Positions 1-8,188 of a stretch of 64,000 bases of DNA are shown here, one piece after another. The notes beneath the pieces are model-generated. The model saw nothing but the letters and a program-made list of their open reading frames with translations, did not search any database and was not told the origin of the DNA. Source of the DNA: Terrabacter sp. Root181 (lineage in GTDB: Bacteria > Actinomycetota > Actinomycetes > Actinomycetales > Dermatophilaceae); NCBI RefSeq assembly GCF_001428505.1, contig NZ_LMHU01000007.1:248133-312132 (forward strand), in the 5' to 3' direction. Numbering within the stretch: position 1 is the stretch's first letter; each line of letters starts with the position of its first letter. The position numbers and the translations under genes are program-made.

Positions 1-1050
1 ATCGTCCTCGTCGACCAGGACCGGTGCCGAGGCTGGCGGCAGTGCATCACCGGCTGCCCGTACAAGAAGATCTACTTCAACCACAAGAGCGGCAAGGCCG
101 AGAAGTGCACCTTCTGCTACCCGCGGGTCGAGGTGGGCCTGCCGACGGTCTGCTCCGAGACGTGCGTGGGCCGGCTGCGCTACCTCGGGCTCTTCCTCTA
201 CGACGCCAACCGGGTCACGGCCGCGGCGGCGACACCTGACGAGGGCGACCTCTACGAGGCCCAGCTCGACCTCCTGCTCGACCCGAGCGACCCCGAGGTC
301 GTCGCGGCGGCCCGGCGTGACGGCATACCGGACGACTGGATGGACGCGGCCCGGCGCTCGCCCGTCTACGCGCTGGCCAAGACCTACCGCGTCGCGCTGC
401 CGCTCCACCCGGAGTACCGCACGATGCCGATGGTCTGGTACGTCCCGCCGCTGTCGCCGATCGTCGACGTGCTCTCGTCGCAGGGCCACGACGCCGAGGA
501 CCGCACCGTGCTCTTCGGCGCGATCGAGGCGCTGCGCATCCCCGTCGACTACCTCGCCGAGCTCTTCACGGCCGGGCGCACCGACATCATCACGGGTGTG
601 CTGCAGAAGCTCGCCGCGATGCGCGCCTACATGCGCGACGTGTCGCTTGGCCGCGACGGCGACCCCGCGATCCCCGAGGCGGTCGGCATGAGCGAGGAGA
701 CGCTCTACGAGATGTACCGCCTCATGGCGATCGCGAAGTACGCCGACCGCTACGTCATCCCGACCGCGCACGTCGAGCGCGCCCACGAGCTCGAGGAGAT
801 CGGCTGCTCGCTCGACTTCGACGAGGGACCGGGGATGTACGAGTCCGGTCCGTTCGGTGAGGCGAGCGGCCGGCCGGCGCCCGTGGCGGTCGAGACGTTC
901 AACGCCCTCAAGCAGCGGCAGACCTCCGACACGGCGATCTCGACGAGCCCGTCGGGCGCGCTGACCGGTCGGGTCAACCTGCTCAACTGGGACGGCAACG
1001 GCGCACCCCCGGGACTCTTCCCCGGCCGCACGGACGGCGACGCACCGTGA
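1..1050 (+). CDS. narH: Respiratory nitrate reductase beta subunit NarH (5' part outside window)
   Basis: Iron-sulfur subunit of membrane-bound nitrate reductase; it relays electrons from the NarI haems to the molybdenum site of NarG on the cytoplasmic side. The frame is open at base 1, so the N-terminus and narG lie outside; 349 C-terminal residues remain of about 500. Read from base 1 it contains CRGWRQCITGCPYKK, then CTFCYPR and CSETCVGR, the cysteine groups (one site replaced by Trp, giving a 3Fe-4S centre) diagnostic of NarH. Its stop overlaps the narJ start (GTGA), so the two are translationally coupled. Confidence 0.97.
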   Translation: MVLVDQDRCRGWRQCITGCPYKKIYFNHKSGKAEKCTFCYPRVEVGLPTVCSETCVGRLRYLGLFLYDANRVTAAAATPDEGDLYEAQLDLLLDPSDPEVVAAARRDGIPDDWMDAARRSPVYALAKTYRVALPLHPEYRTMPMVWYVPPLSPIVDVLSSQGHDAEDRTVLFGAIEALRIPVDYLAELFTAGRTDIITGVLQKLAAMRAYMRDVSLGRDGDPAIPEAVGMSEETLYEMYRLMAIAKYADRYVIPTAHVERAHELEEIGCSLDFDEGPGMYESGPFGEASGRPAPVAVETFNALKQRQTSDTAISTSPSGALTGRVNLLNWDGNGAPPGLFPGRTDGDAP

Positions 1051-1736
1051 TCGGCCGACGGCGCCGGGCGGCGGCACGCCGGGACGACCGCGTCGTCCAC
1101 CTCGTGGCGGGGCGTTGCCTGGACTACCCGTCCGGCGACCTCCTCGCAGCGATCCCCTCTATGCGCGATGCACTTGCGGAGCAGGGCGACTCGCCGCCGG
1201 CCACGGGACTGTCGAGTCTCGTCGCCCACCTCGACGGAGCCGACCTGGCCGAGCTGCAGCGGGCCTACGTCGACACGTTCGACCTCAGCCGCAAGCACGC
1301 CCTCTACCTGTCGTACTGGACCGACGGCGACACCCGCAGACGCGGCGAGGTGCTGGGACGGTTCAAGACGGCATACCGCAGCAGTGGTGCGGTCGTCGAC
1401 ACGCACGGCGAGCTGCCGGACTACCTCCCGATGGTGCTCGAGTTCGCGGCACGCGTCGACGCGGCGGCCGGCGTCGCGCTGCTGCAGGAGTACCGCGCAA
1501 GCCTCGAGCTGCTGCGGATCGCCTTGCAGGAGAAGCAGAGTCCGTATGCCGCTGCTGTCGTCGCCGTGTGCGCGACCCTTCCCGGGGAGTCGCCACCCGA
1601 CCGGGCTGCGGTCATGGAGATGGTCGGCATGACCGGTCCGCACCCGACGGAGTCGGTCGGGCTCGAGCCCTACGACCCCAGGCTGCTTCCGCTGCAAGCG
1701 GTCCCGTCGGGCACGACGACGGGAGGAGGCTCGTGA
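1047..1736 (+). CDS. narJ: Nitrate reductase molybdenum cofactor assembly chaperone NarJ
   Basis: Cytoplasmic chaperone of 229 residues needed for cofactor insertion into NarG; it is not part of the mature enzyme. Support is its position between narH and narI, usual family length, helical composition and the family-type segment HALYLSYWTDGDTRRRGE near residues 91-108. The GTG start overlaps the narH stop by 4 bases and its own stop overlaps the narI start by 4 bases (GTGA at 1733), giving a tightly coupled narHJI operon. Confidence 0.95.
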   Translation: MIGRRRRAAARRDDRVVHLVAGRCLDYPSGDLLAAIPSMRDALAEQGDSPPATGLSSLVAHLDGADLAELQRAYVDTFDLSRKHALYLSYWTDGDTRRRGEVLGRFKTAYRSSGAVVDTHGELPDYLPMVLEFAARVDAAAGVALLQEYRASLELLRIALQEKQSPYAAAVVAVCATLPGESPPDRAAVMEMVGMTGPHPTESVGLEPYDPRLLPLQAVPSGTTTGGGS

Positions 1737-2482
1737 GCACCTTCCTCTGGGGCGTCCTGCCCTACCTCTGCGTCGCGAGCCTCGTCGGAGGGACGATCTG
1801 GCGCTACCGCTACGACAAGTTCGGCTGGACGACCCGGTCGTCGCAGCTCTACGAGTCGCGCCTGCTGCGCATCGGCTCGCCGCTCTTCCACTTCGGCATC
1901 CTGCTCGTCTTCGTCGGCCACGTCGGCGGACTCGTCATCCCCGAGTCGTGGACCGAGGCCGTCGGTGTCAGCGAGGGGCTCTACCACTTCAACGCGCTGC
2001 TCTTCGGCGGTCTCGCCGGGCTGTGCACGCTCGTCGGCATCCTCATCCTCGTCTACCGGCGCCGCACGACCGGACCCGTGTTCATGGCGACGACGAAGAA
2101 CGACAAGCTGATGTACGTCCTGCTCGGCGCAGCCATCGTGCTCGGCCTCTGGACGACGCTCGTCAGCGTCGCCGCCGGATCCGAGGCGCACAACTACCGC
2201 GAGACGGTGTCGCCCTGGTTCCGGTCGGTCTTCCTGCTGAGCCCCGACGTCTCCGCGATGGCCGCGGCGCCGGTCCAGTTCCACGTCCACGCGATCGTCG
2301 GGATGCTGCTCTTCGCCCTGTGGCCGTTCACGCGGCTCGTGCACGCCTTCACCGCCCCGCTGCACTACCTGTTCCGGCCCTACATCGTCTACCGCTCGCG
2401 CGACGGCGGGACCTCCGGCAACCGCTCCAGCCGTCCCGGCTGGAGCGGGGTCGGCACCTCCGACCGCGACCGTCGCCCCTGA
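1733..2482 (+). CDS. narI: Respiratory nitrate reductase gamma subunit NarI (cytochrome b)
   Basis: Membrane dihaem cytochrome b of 249 residues that oxidises quinol and passes electrons to NarH. The GTG start at 1733 follows GGAGGAGG and overlaps the narJ stop. Five hydrophobic segments are visible. Candidate haem-ligand histidines lie in SPLFHFGILLVFVGHVGG near residues 47-64 and in QFHVHAIVGM plus RLVHAF in the last helices. The C-terminus is a polar, Arg-rich tail. Length and layout match actinobacterial NarI. Confidence 0.96.
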   Translation: MSTFLWGVLPYLCVASLVGGTIWRYRYDKFGWTTRSSQLYESRLLRIGSPLFHFGILLVFVGHVGGLVIPESWTEAVGVSEGLYHFNALLFGGLAGLCTLVGILILVYRRRTTGPVFMATTKNDKLMYVLLGAAIVLGLWTTLVSVAAGSEAHNYRETVSPWFRSVFLLSPDVSAMAAAPVQFHVHAIVGMLLFALWPFTRLVHAFTAPLHYLFRPYIVYRSRDGGTSGNRSSRPGWSGVGTSDRDRRP

Positions 2483-2534
2483 GGGCGCCCCGCACCTCGG
2501 CCTCCGTCCACCCACCCCTCGTCCAGGAGCCACC

Positions 2535-3767
2535 ATGAGCCAGACCGCGGCCACGCCCCGAGCGGGCGCCGCACCCGACCTGACCGGGCAGAACCGCAAC
2601 CTCGCGCTCGCCCTGTTCGCGTTCACCGTGACGTTCTGGGCGTGGAACATCATCGGTCCGCTCGGGGTCCGCTACACCGAGCAGATGGGGCTGAGCAGCA
2701 GCCAGAAGGCGCTGCTCGTCGCGACTCCCGTGCTCGTCGGCTCCGTCGGCCGCATCCTCGCCGGCGCCCTCACCGACCGCTTCGGCGGCCGCATCATGTT
2801 CCCGATCCTCACGCTCGCCAGCATCCCCTTCGTGCTCCTCGTCGCCGTGGCCGGCAACGCGGGCTCGTTCACCCTGATGCTCGTCTTCGGTTTCTTCCTC
2901 GGCATCGCCGGCACGACGTTCGCCGTCGGCATCCCCTTCGTCAACGCGTGGTTCCAGGCCGACCGGCGCGGGTTCGCCACCGGCGTCTTCGGGGCCGGGA
3001 TGGGCGGCACCGCGCTGTCGGCGTTCTTCACGCCGAGGTTCGTCACCTGGTTCGGCTACACGGCGACGCACGTCATCCTCGCCGTCGCCCTGGCCGCGAC
3101 GGCGGCCATCTGCTGGACCTGGATGCGCAACTCGCCGCTCTGGCGGCCCAACACCGACCCCGTCGTGCCCAAGCTCGCAGCGGCGCTGCGCCTACCGATC
3201 ACGTGGCAGATGTCGTTCCTGTATGCCGTCTGCTTCGGCGGCTTCGTCGCCTTCTCCACGTACCTGCCGACCTACCTCAAGGACGTCTACGCGTTCGACC
3301 TCACGGCAGCCGGCACGCGCACCGCGGGGTTTGCCATCGCGGCAGTCGTCGCCCGGCCGATCGGCGGCATCCTCAGCGACCGCATCGGGCCTCGTGCCGT
3401 CCTCGGCATCTCGCTCGCCGGGACGACGGCGCTCGCCGTCGTGCTCGCGCTCCGACCTCCGCTCGAGCTGCCCGCGGGCCTCTCGTTCGTCTCGATCGCC
3501 TTCTTCCTCGGTCTGGGCACCGGCGGCGTGTTCGCCTGGGTCGCCAAGGCCGCCCCCGTCGAGCGGGTCGGCAGCGTGACCGGTCTCGTCGGCGCCGCTG
3601 GAGGGCTCGGCGGCTACTTCCCGCCGCTCGTCCTCGGCGCCACCTACGACAAGGTCCTCCCCCAGTACGGTCTCGGGCTCGCCCTGCTCGCGTGCGTGGC
3701 CGGCACCGCGCTCGTCTTCTCCCAGCTCGGCATCCGCACTCCCGACCGTCGAAGCCGCACGGCCTGA
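2535..3767 (+). CDS. narK: NarK-type nitrate/nitrite transporter (MFS)
   Basis: Major-facilitator transporter of 410 residues with about 12 membrane helices. The MFS loop motif is visible as GALTDRFGGR near residue 78 and again as GGILSDRIGPRAVLG in the second half. The Gly-rich segments FGFFLGIAGTTFAVGIPF and GAGMGGTALSAFF fit the nitrate-signature helices of the NNP family. It lies 52 bases after narI, so it probably serves nitrate uptake or nitrite export for the reductase. The ATG follows CAGGAGCC at good spacing. A strong hairpin follows the gene. Confidence 0.93.
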   Translation: MSQTAATPRAGAAPDLTGQNRNLALALFAFTVTFWAWNIIGPLGVRYTEQMGLSSSQKALLVATPVLVGSVGRILAGALTDRFGGRIMFPILTLASIPFVLLVAVAGNAGSFTLMLVFGFFLGIAGTTFAVGIPFVNAWFQADRRGFATGVFGAGMGGTALSAFFTPRFVTWFGYTATHVILAVALAATAAICWTWMRNSPLWRPNTDPVVPKLAAALRLPITWQMSFLYAVCFGGFVAFSTYLPTYLKDVYAFDLTAAGTRTAGFAIAAVVARPIGGILSDRIGPRAVLGISLAGTTALAVVLALRPPLELPAGLSFVSIAFFLGLGTGGVFAWVAKAAPVERVGSVTGLVGAAGGLGGYFPPLVLGATYDKVLPQYGLGLALLACVAGTALVFSQLGIRTPDRRSRTA

Positions 3768-3783
3768 GGCCGAGGACGCACCG

Positions 3784-3811
3784 GGCACCGGGGTCGCTCG
3801 ACCACGGTGCC
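3784..3811 (+). terminator. Hairpin terminator after narK
   Basis: Inverted repeat GGCACCG/CGGTGCC with an inner GGTCG/CGACC and a 2-base loop, 16 bases after the narK stop. No T-run follows, as is usual in high-GC actinobacteria. Confidence 0.55.
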
Positions 3812-3839
3812 GGACCACCCGGCATACGGCAGCGGGCGC

Positions 3840-4012
3840 TCAGTCGTCGGCGTGGCCCAGGGCCGGCTCACTGATGGACGCGCGCCCCGTCTCGAGGTGA
3901 CCGGCGAAGCCACGCAGGAAGGGCCCCTCCTCTGCGGCGACGGTGAGGTCAAGGTCGTTGCTGCCAGCGGGCCGGCCAGGGCCAGGCGGACGAGGAGACG
4001 GCGTACGTGCAT
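3840..4012 (-). pseudogene. Small gene with a probable frameshift (unrecognised product)
   Basis: On the minus strand an ATG at 4012 opens MHVRRLLVRLALAGPLA with G/C-ending codons. The good codon pattern then jumps one frame near 3960 and continues as GSNDLDLTVAAEEGPFL and on through GHLETGRASISE to a stop at 3840. The two parts join into a protein of about 57 residues if one base is gained or lost. Either a broken gene or a sequencing slip; no family recognised. The rest of the 3768-4213 gap holds only the narK terminator and the upstream region of the next gene. Confidence 0.3.
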
Positions 4013-4213
4013 GGGGTGTCCTTCGCTCGGGTCCGGTCTGACCCCTCGACGCTAGGGACTGCGCTCGTGGTCGCGGTGCCCTCGACGTGGCGAGTCCGTG
4101 AACCCTCGTCGAACACGGATGAACCGGACACCGGCGCGCTTTCGCCGGAACCGGCATCTCGGTGCTGTCAGGCCGTATGCTGCGCTCGTTTCATTCGTCC
4201 GACAGGGGGACTC

Positions 4214-6508
4214 GTGTTCTCGTACGCCCACGCCCGTCGCCGGCTGGCAGCGCTCCTGGCCGTGGGAGTCGCGGCGACCACGGCCGCGACGACAGCAGCC
4301 GCTCCCGCTGCCTGGGCGGTCGACGACGTCGCCCCTCGGCTCGACTCGGTCGCGTTCACGTCGCCCGTGGACGTGGGACCGGGCGATCCCGTCACGATCT
4401 CGTACTCGGCTACGGACGCCTCTCCGACGGTCTCGATCGTCGCCTCGTTCGTCGACGCAGCGGGACGACGGACGGAGTGGGACTTCGGTGACCAGCTGCC
4501 GTTGACCGGCGTCGCGTCGACGACCGTGCCCGACGGCCTTGCCGACGTGCCCACCACGCTCTACACCCTGACCGTCCGCGACGAGTCGGGCAACACGACG
4601 ACGTACTCGCCGACCACCATGACCTGCGTGCCCGAGTGCCCAGGCGCCGTGCACCAGCTCCCGTTGGACGTGTCGTTGGCCGTCACGGGCTCGACGCCCG
4701 ACTCGGACGCGCCGCTGGTCACGTCGGTCACGCTCGCCTCACCGAGCGCCGCTGTCGGCTCGGAAGCCCGCCTCCGGCTGGGCCTCGACGAGGCGCACCC
4801 GCCCGTGACGTCCCTGGGCTCGATGGCGTATGCCGTCTTCACCGACGGGAGCCACACCTTCCGTCTCACGGGCGACCCGGCGGCATACGGCACCGTGGTC
4901 GGGGTCGTGCCGACGTCCGTGCCGAACGGGACGTACCGGCTCGACTCCGTCTATGTGCGCGACCTGGCGGGCAACAGCGCGACGTACCGCTCCTCGGGCG
5001 CCGTCCAGGTGTGGCCGCAGGGAAGCGCCAGTGGCCCCTCGACGCACACGCTCCCCTTCGCGGCGACGACCGTCACGGTGACCGGGTCGTCCGTCGACGT
5101 CGAGTCCCCCGTGCTCTCCCGCATCGCCTGGACGACACGTCCGACGACGAGCGGCTCGACCGGCACCCTGTCCTACGCGGCGGCCGACGAGTCCCTCGCC
5201 TCGGTCACGGTCCAGTACCGGGCGGCCACGGGCTTCCAGAGCCCCTCCTGGTGGGAGTTCGCGACCTCGGCGACCGGCTCCGGAGTCGCGTCCGGACGGG
5301 TACCAACGGTGAGCACCGGGACCTGGTACGTCGACGCGGTCGTGCTCCGCGACAGGGCAGGCAACTACAGCGAGTACCGCCACGACGGCACACTCACCTG
5401 CAACCGGTCGTGCCCGTCCACCCACACCGTGGGCATCGCAGCCCTCGACCTCTCGGTGGTCGCCGCGCCGACGGCGCCCTCCTTCCTTGCCGCAGTCCCG
5501 CTCGACCGGTCGGCCCGCGTGCAGTGGGATCCGCCCACCGACGTCGGCAACAGCGCGGTCACCGGCTACGCCGTGACCGTCTCACCCGGCGGCAGGACGT
5601 ACCCGGTCGGCGGGAGCGCCCGCACTCTCACCGTGACCGGGCTGGCGAACCACACGGCATACAGCTTCTCGGTGCGCGCCAGCAACGCGGCCGGCCTCGG
5701 CCCCGCGCGCGTCGCGACGGCGACGCCCCGCCCGCGGCAGCGACTCTTCATCACCGGTGACGTGAGCAACGACGGGCGCGCTGACATCATCGGCGTCACC
5801 CACGGCAACGTCGCCTACCTCTACCGCGGCAACGGGATCGGTGGCATCACCGGCAGCGCCAAGGTCGGCTCGGGCCTCGGCGCCGTGCGCACGCTGCTGC
5901 CCGCCCTCGCGAAGCCGGGCGACGACTTCTTCGGCGGCAACGTCCTGTCGGTGACCTACACGGGGTGGGACGAGTCGTGGTGGGCCTACAACGGCAACCG
6001 GCTCGTCGCGTTCAACTCGATCTCCCCCTCGACGTTCAACAGGTACCGCCACATCGTGACGCCCGGTGACTTCGACGGCAACGCCAAGGCCGACGTGCTG
6101 ACGATCGCCGACAACGGCGACCTGTACCTCTGGGCCAACCGGGACTGGGCGCGCTTCTGGGGACCGAAGAAGATCGGCAGCGGTTGGCAGTCCTTCACCA
6201 CCGTCGTCGGGGTCGGTGACCTCGACGGCGACCGGCACAACGACCTCGTCGCCCGGAGGAACGACGGGACCCTCTGGCTCTATGCCGGCAACGGCTCCGG
6301 CGGGTTCCGCTACCGCAAGCAGATCGGCACGAGCAAGGGCTGGAACGCCTTCACCCAGCTCGCCGGCATGGGCGACTTCACGGGCGACGGCCGGAAGGAC
6401 CTGCTGGCCCTCGCGCCCAACGGCTACCTCTACGTCTACAAGGGCACCGGCACGGGCAGCTTCACGAGCCGGGTCCTCGTCTCCACGGGATTCGGCAGCT
6501 TCACCTGA
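4214..6508 (+). CDS. Secreted protein with Ig-like repeats, fibronectin type III domain and FG-GAP/VCBS repeats
   Basis: Predicted exported protein of 764 residues. The GTG at 4214, preceded by AGGGGG, is preferred over upstream in-frame starts because it places a Sec signal peptide (Arg-rich start, then LAALLAVGVAATTAATTAAA) exactly at the N-terminus. Residues about 40-415 hold three similar beta-rich segments, each with a conserved VRDxxGN-type motif (VRDESGN, VRDLAGN, LRDRAGN). A fibronectin III domain spans about 418-505. The C-terminal third has FG-GAP-like repeats with Asp-rich calcium-loop motifs (DVSNDGRADI, DFDGNAKADV, DLDGDRHNDL, DFTGDGRKDL). Likely an extracellular adhesion or carbohydrate-binding protein; substrate unknown. 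Confidence 0.88.
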   Translation: MFSYAHARRRLAALLAVGVAATTAATTAAAPAAWAVDDVAPRLDSVAFTSPVDVGPGDPVTISYSATDASPTVSIVASFVDAAGRRTEWDFGDQLPLTGVASTTVPDGLADVPTTLYTLTVRDESGNTTTYSPTTMTCVPECPGAVHQLPLDVSLAVTGSTPDSDAPLVTSVTLASPSAAVGSEARLRLGLDEAHPPVTSLGSMAYAVFTDGSHTFRLTGDPAAYGTVVGVVPTSVPNGTYRLDSVYVRDLAGNSATYRSSGAVQVWPQGSASGPSTHTLPFAATTVTVTGSSVDVESPVLSRIAWTTRPTTSGSTGTLSYAAADESLASVTVQYRAATGFQSPSWWEFATSATGSGVASGRVPTVSTGTWYVDAVVLRDRAGNYSEYRHDGTLTCNRSCPSTHTVGIAALDLSVVAAPTAPSFLAAVPLDRSARVQWDPPTDVGNSAVTGYAVTVSPGGRTYPVGGSARTLTVTGLANHTAYSFSVRASNAAGLGPARVATATPRPRQRLFITGDVSNDGRADIIGVTHGNVAYLYRGNGIGGITGSAKVGSGLGAVRTLLPALAKPGDDFFGGNVLSVTYTGWDESWWAYNGNRLVAFNSISPSTFNRYRHIVTPGDFDGNAKADVLTIADNGDLYLWANRDWARFWGPKKIGSGWQSFTTVVGVGDLDGDRHNDLVARRNDGTLWLYAGNGSGGFRYRKQIGTSKGWNAFTQLAGMGDFTGDGRKDLLALAPNGYLYVYKGTGTGSFTSRVLVSTGFGSFT

Positions 6509-6546
6509 GACCCGGCGTTCACCCCCACGGAGGGGCGCCGGCCACG

Positions 6547-6630
6547 GTGGAGCCCGCCGACGTGTCCGCCTTGGCCGGGCCCCTGCTCATCGCGTTCCTC
6601 TTCGGCATCGTCGGCATCGCGGGCTTCTGA
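6547..6630 (+). CDS. Possible 27-residue hydrophobic peptide
   Basis: A short GTG-started frame with a GGAGGGG stretch 11 bases upstream encodes an acidic start followed by ALAGPLLIAFLFGIVGIAGF, essentially one membrane helix, and stops at 6630. Codons end almost entirely in G/C. It lies between the FG-GAP protein and a convergent gene. It may be a small membrane peptide or the relic of a larger membrane protein. Confidence 0.25.
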   Translation: MEPADVSALAGPLLIAFLFGIVGIAGF

Positions 6631-6646
6631 GCCGTCGCCGCCCGCG

Positions 6647-7597
6647 TCACGGAGCCATGACGGCGTACCCGGAGGCGTCGTGGATCGCCAACCCGGCGTA
6701 GGTCGCGTAGCCGCTCGCGCCGGCGTTCACCTGGGCCAGCTGGGCCTCCATCGCCGTGCGGGTCCAGCCGAAGTACGTCTGCTTCGTGTCGACCGCGGTC
6801 GCGCCGAGGTAGTTCGTCTCCTGTCCGAGGCGCACCGGCTTGCCGAGCGACGCGCCGGCGGCGAGGGCGGGAGCGGCGACGCCGAGCGTCCCGTCGGTGC
6901 CGGTCGCCGTGTTGCGGTAGGACATGACCGTCACGCCGGCCGTGCGCTTGATGATCTCGCGGTCGAGTGTCGAGGCCGCGCCGGTGGTCGCGACGGCGGG
7001 AACCGTGTCGAACCAGAAGGGGATGTCGGCCTCGATCGGGTAGGTGCCGGCGTTCGCCTGGAGCTTGTCGAGCAGGGTGAGGTACCTGCCGACGACGCTC
7101 GGCCGGTCGGTCGACCACGCGGAGGTGGAGTAGGGCTCGACGTCGACGTGGATGCCCGTGAAGAGACCCGAGCTCTTGGCCGGCTTGAGCCAGTAGGTGA
7201 TGACCCACGTCGGGTTGTCGACCCAGCCGGGGTCGCCACCGAGGGCGTCCACGCGGATGCCCGCGGCGCGGGCCCGGTCGCTCAGCGCCCTGATGTTCGG
7301 CAGCTGGCCGGAGGTGGCGAGGTTCGGCGGGACGGCGACGAAGAGCTGGTCGGTGCCGGTGCTCACGGCGAGGTCGACGGTGGCCGCGGGAGTGCTCGTG
7401 TCCCACACCCACATCGCCCGGGTGTCCTGGGCTGAGGACGCCGGGGTGGCAAGCGCCGGGGTCACGGTCCTCACCGCCCTCGGCGTGGACGCCGCCGCGG
7501 CCCCGGGAGCCATCGCCAGCAGTGCGACGGCGGTGCCCGCCAGTGCAAGGGCCCCGGCGACGAGTCGGGGCGAGCGGGCACGAGGAGTGGTGAGCAT
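6647..7597 (-). CDS. Secreted hypothetical protein, TIM-barrel glycosidase-like
   Basis: Exported protein of 316 residues with a clear signal peptide (LVAGALALAGTAVALLAMAP, then AAAAS). The mature part reads like a sugar-hydrolase barrel without a named family: TRAMWVWDT near the start, then GIHVDVEPYS with the acidic pair typical of barrel strand ends, DIPFWFDTVP, and VTVMSYRNTA. No catalytic assignment is possible. It is convergent with the FG-GAP gene and has no operon partner. Confidence 0.75.
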   Translation of the reverse strand: MLTTPRARSPRLVAGALALAGTAVALLAMAPGAAAASTPRAVRTVTPALATPASSAQDTRAMWVWDTSTPAATVDLAVSTGTDQLFVAVPPNLATSGQLPNIRALSDRARAAGIRVDALGGDPGWVDNPTWVITYWLKPAKSSGLFTGIHVDVEPYSTSAWSTDRPSVVGRYLTLLDKLQANAGTYPIEADIPFWFDTVPAVATTGAASTLDREIIKRTAGVTVMSYRNTATGTDGTLGVAAPALAAGASLGKPVRLGQETNYLGATAVDTKQTYFGWTRTAMEAQLAQVNAGASGYATYAGLAIHDASGYAVMAP

Positions 7598-7741
7598 GTG
7601 GGGACTCCGGGACGAGGGACGAGGACCAGCCCTCCGAATTGTCCGGATTGTTCAAGACTCGCGCAGGCGATTCGCAAGATTCCCGCAAGACCGTCCAGCC
7701 GGGCGGTGTGCACGCGTCGCCCCGGGGCTCGAGGGGCGTCG

Positions 7742-8188
7742 TCAGGCAGGATCTGGCTGGGCGCGCTCGACGAGGATCGCCAGACGCCGGAGCGCCTCCC
7801 GGTTGCGGCGGTCCAGCACGACGTCGCGCACCGGCTTCGGGACGAGCACCGCAGGCCCCTTGGTCGCGTCCTCCTCCATCGTCACCTCGGTGTCGGCGCC
7901 GTCCGCGCGACAGGTGATGCGCACGACCCCCTCACCGGACGGCCACGCGCGCACGGTCAGCTCGAGCAGCTCGGGCCGCTCAGACCGACGCACCGTCGTC
8001 GTGTCGTCGATGAGCAGGGGCCAGGCACCGACGGAGTGGTGGATGTGGGTGTCGGGCGCCGGCCAGCCCGGTGTGACGTCACGGACGCGCGAGGCGCCGA
8101 CGACCCACTGGCTGTAGCTCCACCCGTCGGCGAGGACGTCGAACACCGCGTCCGGACTGCCGTGGATCGTGCGGGTCGTCGTGCTCAC
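7742..8188 (-). CDS. SRPBCC (polyketide cyclase/START-fold) family protein
   Basis: Protein of 148 residues with a typical SRPBCC start: after VSTTTRTIHGSPDAVFDVLA comes GWSYSQWVVG, the helix-grip segment that closes the ligand cavity. A GTG start at 8188 overlaps the stop of the upstream FAD oxidoreductase (GTGA), so the two are translated together. The family binds hydrophobic ligands; coupling to a phytoene-dehydrogenase-like enzyme suggests a lipid or isoprenoid substrate (inference). Confidence 0.85.
   Translation of the reverse strand: MSTTTRTIHGSPDAVFDVLADGWSYSQWVVGASRVRDVTPGWPAPDTHIHHSVGAWPLLIDDTTTVRRSERPELLELTVRAWPSGEGVVRITCRADGADTEVTMEEDATKGPAVLVPKPVRDVVLDRRNREALRRLAILVERAQPDPA

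Noticed and set aside
1115-1732. Long frame reading Arg-rich protein upstream of narI in the same frame
   Set aside because: It overlaps narJ, whose codon use and homology are clear; the true narI start is the GTG at 1733.
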